From SG8-41 sp035574195 (GTDB lineage: Bacteria > Pseudomonadota > Gammaproteobacteria > Burkholderiales > SG8-41): 8,651 nucleotides of DNA. Where the stretch lies: the NCBI GenBank assembly GCA_035574195.1, contig DATLZE010000041.1:1-8651 (forward strand), read 5' to 3'. Position 1 is the first letter of the stretch. Every line of letters starts with the position of its first letter. The notes under the pieces are model-generated. The model ran no database searches. It was not told the origin of the DNA and was given only the letters and a program-made list of their open reading frames with translations. Below, one piece after another: positions 5,826-8,651 of the stretch. The translations under genes were made by a program, and so were the position numbers.

Positions 5826-6299
5826 TTGGCGGAATACCGGATGACTACTTGCTGGCGGTTCGACGCACCGGTCGAGCGCGTATACGAGGCCATCTGCGAG
5901 CCCGTACGATGGCCGAACTGGTGGCGCGGCGCCCAAGACGTCGTCGAGCTGAACTCCGGCGACCCCCGGGGGGTCGGCCGCCTGCTCCGCTACACCTGGA
6001 AGGGGTTGCTGCCCTACACGCTGACGTTCACCGTCCAGGTGGTGCGCGTGCTGCCGCTCGCTGTGCTGGAAGGCGTCGCCAGGGGCGACCTGGAGGGCAT
6101 CGGGCGCTGGCGTTTCTCGCAGGAGGGCTCGATCACCGCAGTCTCCTACGAATGGCGCGTGCGCACCACGAGACTGTGGATGAACGTTTTCGCGCCGATC
6201 GCCGGCCCGCTGTTCGAGTGGAACCACAACGTCATCATGCGCGAGGGCGGAAGGGGGCTCGCGCGCCTGCTCGGCGCCCGTCTGCTCGACCAGCAGTGA
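5826..6299 (+). CDS. SRPBCC (START/polyketide-cyclase-like) domain protein
   Basis: This 157-residue protein fits the SRPBCC fold, which forms a deep pocket for hydrophobic ligands. It opens with the typical FDAPVERVYEAICEPVRWPNWW (residues 12-33) and continues with strands such as GRLLRYTWKG (51-60), YTLTFTVQVVRVLP (64-77) and AVSYEWRVRT (104-113). A C-terminal helix near 130-150 closes the pocket. There is no signal peptide, so it is cytoplasmic. I use the TTG at 5826, because GGAG at 5816-5819 is well placed and the MAEYR start matches relatives; the ATG at 5841 would trim the first strand. It follows the LolA-like gene after 71 nt without an obvious terminator and may belong to the same transcript. 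Its ligand is unknown. Its stop lies 4 nt from that of the opposing membrane-protein gene. Confidence 0.85.
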   Translation: MAEYRMTTCWRFDAPVERVYEAICEPVRWPNWWRGAQDVVELNSGDPRGVGRLLRYTWKGLLPYTLTFTVQVVRVLPLAVLEGVARGDLEGIGRWRFSQEGSITAVSYEWRVRTTRLWMNVFAPIAGPLFEWNHNVIMREGGRGLARLLGARLLDQQ

Positions 6300-6303
6300 G
6301 TCG

Positions 6304-6759
6304 CTACCTGGCCAGCGCTCGATAGGTCGCGGCTGCGCTCACGCCGAATACGACGTGGGCGGCGAGGGTGATCCAGTCCCGGACCTCGGCAAACCACGGA
6401 AAGATGGCAGTGAACCCGTACAAATTGACGAGGTAGAGCACCGCGCCGAAGCCCGCACCGATCATGACGGAGATCCCCATCACCGCACGCGCTATCATGA
6501 GCGCCAGCATGACGGCGTAGACGATGGACAAGGCAAAGTGGACGCAGGCAGCGATCACCATGATGGAGAGGTCGAAACTCGCCGGAGGTGGCAGGACGTC
6601 CTGGCCCATGAGTATCGCTGCGGCGAGGCGCGCATCCCGGAACAGGGCCGAGGGAAACGCATCGGTAAACGAGGCCCACAGGACAATCTGCGCGAGCGTC
6701 GAGACCACGCCGGCGACGATCCCCGCCCAGATCGCAGGCTTCCATCGAATGGCGATCAT
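6304..6759 (-). CDS. Four-helix membrane protein of unknown function
   Basis: This 151-residue protein has four clear hydrophobic segments (about 9-30, 65-90, 95-117 and 129-147). Between the first two lies a loop with RDARLAAAILMGQDVLPPP (41-59). Near the third is a conserved-looking NLYGFTAIFPWFAEVRDWI (112-130). I recall similar small proteins in Proteobacteria, sometimes misnamed sodium:proline symporter; I would not assign transport on this basis. The ATG at 6759 is preceded by GGAG only 3 nt away, so the start is tentative. It ends 4 nt from the SRPBCC stop on the opposite strand and is divergent from the EamA transporter gene, with 99 bp between the two starts. Confidence 0.72.
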   Translation of the reverse strand: MIAIRWKPAIWAGIVAGVVSTLAQIVLWASFTDAFPSALFRDARLAAAILMGQDVLPPPASFDLSIMVIAACVHFALSIVYAVMLALMIARAVMGISVMIGAGFGAVLYLVNLYGFTAIFPWFAEVRDWITLAAHVVFGVSAAATYRALAR

Positions 6760-6784
6760 GCTCTCCGCACTCGATAGCCAGGGC

Positions 6785-6800
6785 GTGCGCCGGCGCGCAC
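6785..6800. repeat. Perfect inverted repeat in the divergent spacer before the EamA gene
   Basis: GTGCGC and GCGCAC arms surround CGGC. The site lies midway in the 99-bp spacer between two divergent genes, a typical operator location, and there is no T-run to suggest a terminator. It could bind a regulator serving one or both genes, or be chance in GC-rich DNA. Confidence 0.35.
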
Positions 6801-6858
6801 CTTGCAGGCATCATACAGGAGGCCCGGGGAGTCATGATCTCGGTGCCATGGCCTGCGG

Positions 6859-7926
6859 ATGATCGTTCTCTCCCTTCAGCGCCACGCCTTTCTCGCACTG
6901 GCCGCGGCGGCGCTGTTCGGTGCGAGCACCCCGCTCGCCAAGCTTCTACTGGGGGAGCTTCCGCCGCTCGCGCTCGCCGGCCTGCTCTATCTGGGCAGCG
7001 GCCTCGGGCTGCTCTCGATGCGGCTCGCGTCAGGCGTCCGGCGCGGCGCGAAGCGCCCCGCGCGCGAGCCGCCTTTGGGCGCCGCGGACTACCCCTGGCT
7101 CGCCGCAGCAGTACTCAGCGGCGGCGTCGCCGCGCCGATCCTCTTGCTCTGGGGATTGTCGGGTACCGGAGCCTCCGAGGCGTCTCTGCTGCTCAATCTC
7201 GAAGGCGTCGTCACGGCGCTTCTGGCCGCACTGCTGTTCCGCGAAGCAGTCGGTGCACGGGTGTGGGCCGGCGCCGCGTTGATGCTCGCAGGCGCGACGG
7301 TGCTCTCCTGGGATCCGCGCGCCGAGCTGAAGCTTTCGCTGCACGCGATCGCGATCGTCGGCGCGTGCCTCTGCTGGGCGCTCGACAACAATCTGACGCG
7401 GAAAATCTCGGCAAGCGACCCGCTGGTGCTGGCGATGGTCAAAGGGCTCGTCGCAGGCTCGTTCAACCTCGCGCTCGCATTCGCCTTCGGGCTGCGTCTT
7501 CCAGCGGCGGTGCCGCTCGCCGCCGCTCTCGCGGTCGGATTCCTCGGCTACGGCGTGAGCCTCGTGCTCTTCATTCTGGCGCTGCGGCATCTCGGAGCAG
7601 CGCGCACCGCCGCGCATTTCGGCACCGCACCCTTCATCGGCGCCGCGATCGCGGTTCTCTTGTTCGAGGAGCCGTTGACAGTCTCGTTCGGCATCGCGCT
7701 GGCGTTGATGGCCGCAGCGACTTGGCTGGTGCTCACCGAGCGCCACGAGCACGAGCACACGCACGAGTACATGGCCCACAGCCATCGTCACGTCCACGAC
7801 GAGCATCACCAGCATGCGCACCGCGGCGACGAGGGGCCCGAGCCGCACACCCACTGGCACGAGCATTTCCCGATGACGCACAGCCACCCCCACCTGCCGG
7901 ATCTGCATCACCGGCACAGGCACTGA
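6859..7926 (+). CDS. EamA/DMT-family transporter with histidine-rich C-terminal tail
   Basis: This 355-residue protein has the ten-helix, two-repeat pattern of the drug/metabolite transporter superfamily. The first EamA domain is about 8-150 and starts HAFLALAAAALFGASTPLAK. The second is about 163-293 and includes CWALDNNLTRKISASDP (172-188). The first repeat ends FREAVGARVWAGAALMLAG (127-145) and the second LFEEPLTVSFGIALAL (268-283), the usual end-of-repeat signatures. Residues 296-355 are a soluble tail with 23 histidines in 60 residues, probably cytoplasmic if the ten-helix topology holds. The tail suggests binding of Ni, Co, Zn or Cu, either as the substrate or as a sensor or store. The ATG at 6859 follows an in-frame stop at 6835-6837; a strong AGGAGG at 6817-6822 is too far upstream to serve it well. 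Divergent from the four-helix protein. Family secure, substrate inferred. Confidence 0.9.
   Translation: MIVLSLQRHAFLALAAAALFGASTPLAKLLLGELPPLALAGLLYLGSGLGLLSMRLASGVRRGAKRPAREPPLGAADYPWLAAAVLSGGVAAPILLLWGLSGTGASEASLLLNLEGVVTALLAALLFREAVGARVWAGAALMLAGATVLSWDPRAELKLSLHAIAIVGACLCWALDNNLTRKISASDPLVLAMVKGLVAGSFNLALAFAFGLRLPAAVPLAAALAVGFLGYGVSLVLFILALRHLGAARTAAHFGTAPFIGAAIAVLLFEEPLTVSFGIALALMAAATWLVLTERHEHEHTHEYMAHSHRHVHDEHHQHAHRGDEGPEPHTHWHEHFPMTHSHPHLPDLHHRHRH
7744..7923 (+). other. Coding region for the histidine-rich tail (residues 296-355)
   Basis: Histidines alternate with Glu, Thr, Ser and Arg in the first half (HEHEHTHE, then HSHRHVH). A spacer GDEGPEP follows, and two further clusters end in HHRHRH. 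At the DNA level this gives a run of CAC and CAT codons with mixed neighbours, so it is not a simple microsatellite. The mixed codons suggest selection on the amino acids rather than recent slippage. Confidence 0.9.
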
Positions 7927-8044
7927 CACGGCCGGCCGCACGCCGCACGGGTTCGATCCGGGCTTGACGGCGACCGCGCTCGGATGGAAGGATTAGTGGT
8001 TGCCGCCAACGGACGCGGGCGTTAGCATCGGGAGGAATAATAAG
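7927..8044. promoter_or_regulatory. Spacer before the ICMT-family gene, with strong ribosome binding site
   Basis: This 118-bp gap ends in GGGAGGAATAATAAG directly before the ATG at 8045, a strong Shine-Dalgarno with an AT-rich spacer. A TTGACG at 7964-7969 resembles a -35 element, but the region 16-18 bp further has no fair -10, so the promoter is not established. No terminator with a T-run follows the transporter stop. Confidence 0.45.
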
Positions 8045-8651
8045 ATGTCGCTGCCGCTCGAACCTTATCACTCCGCTCTTGCGATACTGGAGCCGCCGCA
8101 CCTCGTTCCGGCGCTCGCGCTCGCAGTCGGCGTGCTGTGGGGCGCCGCCGAGCTGCTGACCCTGCCGCGCTCGCGGCGCCAGCTCGAAATCCCGCGGGGG
8201 GACTGGCTCACCGTGAGCCTGGGCGTGCTTCCTCCGGTCGGAGTGGCGGCGAGCGTGCTGTGGCAGTGGCTTCTTCCCCCGGCGAAATTCCACCCGGCGC
8301 TCGTCCTGCCGAGCCTCGTCTTGTGCCTCGCCGGCATCGGCCTGCGGATCTGGAGCAAAATCGTGCTGGGGCGCTACTACACGTTCGCGATCGGGCTGAC
8401 GGAAGACCATCGCATCCTGGCCGAAGGCCCCTACCGCTTCGTCCGCCATCCGATCTATCTGGGGACTTTTCTCGCCGTCGCGGGATTCCCTCTGCTCACG
8501 CAGAGCTGGGCCACCGTGTGGTTTTTGACGGTTCCCGCCGCCGTGGCCTACGGCCTCAGGCTGTTCAAAGAAGAGGCGTACCTGGTGCGGCACTTGGGAG
8601 AGAACTACCAGACCTACGCGCAGCGCACCGCGCGGCTGATCCCGTTCATCT
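8045..8651 (+). CDS. Isoprenylcysteine carboxyl methyltransferase (ICMT)-family membrane methyltransferase, 3' end cut by window
   Basis: 202 codons are visible, open to the edge. Four or five hydrophobic segments (about 17-38, 55-76, 86-105, 140-150 and 154-172) lead to the signature core. LGRYYTFAIGLTEDHRI (108-124) precedes GPYRFVRHPIYLGTF (128-142), the S-adenosylmethionine-binding motif with the full RHPxY. The C-terminal block is FKEEAYLVRHLGENYQTYAQRT (174-195). The cut end (RLIPFI) matches where relatives stop, so only a few residues are probably missing. Bacterial members methylate small or lipid substrates, mostly unknown; prenylated protein substrates are not expected here. The start is firm because of the strong ribosome binding site. 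It shares the superfamily with the gene at 2527-3207 but looks like a different branch. Confidence 0.87.
   Translation, partial: MSLPLEPYHSALAILEPPHLVPALALAVGVLWGAAELLTLPRSRRQLEIPRGDWLTVSLGVLPPVGVAASVLWQWLLPPAKFHPALVLPSLVLCLAGIGLRIWSKIVLGRYYTFAIGLTEDHRILAEGPYRFVRHPIYLGTFLAVAGFPLLTQSWATVWFLTVPAAVAYGLRLFKEEAYLVRHLGENYQTYAQRTARLIPFI

Noticed and set aside
4657..5826. Minus-strand open frame of 389 codons opposite the cupredoxin and LolA-like genes
   Set aside because: It spans two recognisable plus-strand genes, shows no domain and has a His/Arg/Gln-rich composition expected of a shadow frame.
6834..7967. Plus-strand open frame of 377 codons overlapping the EamA gene, preceded by AGGAGG
   Set aside because: The product is Arg/Ala/Ser-rich without any family signature, while the other frame is a clear transporter. 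Only a short leader peptide at its start remains possible.

Overview
This is an 8.65-kb, GC-rich, gene-dense stretch of what looks like a proteobacterial chromosome. A betaproteobacterium is my best guess from gene families and style; this is inference, as there is no rRNA or other marker. I see no tRNA, rRNA, CRISPR array, transposase or phage gene.

Layout. Positions 1-1380 (minus strand) hold the 5' part of a KefB/YbaL-type cation:proton antiporter that runs off the left edge. The first 139 bases of the window are an exact copy of 541-679, so the gene appears to re-enter its own membrane domain just where a cytoplasmic RCK/TrkA-N domain is expected. This is either an assembly error at a contig end or a real in-frame duplication. 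A 174-bp divergent spacer separates it from ynfA (1555-1890), a small four-helix membrane protein.

From 2005 to 6299 eight plus-strand genes lie close together: a secreted TPR protein, a NnrU/MddA-like membrane methyltransferase, a 54-residue single-helix protein, an ECF sigma factor, a membrane anti-sigma factor with no cysteine, a secreted cupredoxin, a LolA-like exported protein and a SRPBCC-domain protein. The middle of this run is tightly coupled: the small ORF overlaps the sigma gene by 4 nt, the sigma gene overlaps the anti-sigma gene by 1 nt, and the cupredoxin and LolA-like genes are 3 nt apart. The picture is a cell-envelope regulatory operon. A sigma factor is held at the inner membrane by its anti-sigma factor, and two exported proteins are made from the same transcript. 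The exported proteins may be the output of the system, or the LolA-like one may be a periplasmic sensor by analogy with RseB.

A four-helix membrane protein of unknown function (6304-6759, minus strand) ends 4 nt from the SRPBCC gene. It is divergent from an EamA/DMT-family exporter or importer (6859-7926) with a 60-residue tail containing 23 histidines, which suggests metal binding. The window closes with a second membrane methyltransferase of the isoprenylcysteine carboxyl methyltransferase (ICMT) family (8045 to the right edge), nearly complete.

The families are individually known. The parts I find most worth checking are the sigma/anti-sigma/cupredoxin/LolA-like module, the overlapped mini-ORF in front of it, the histidine tail, and the duplication at the left edge.
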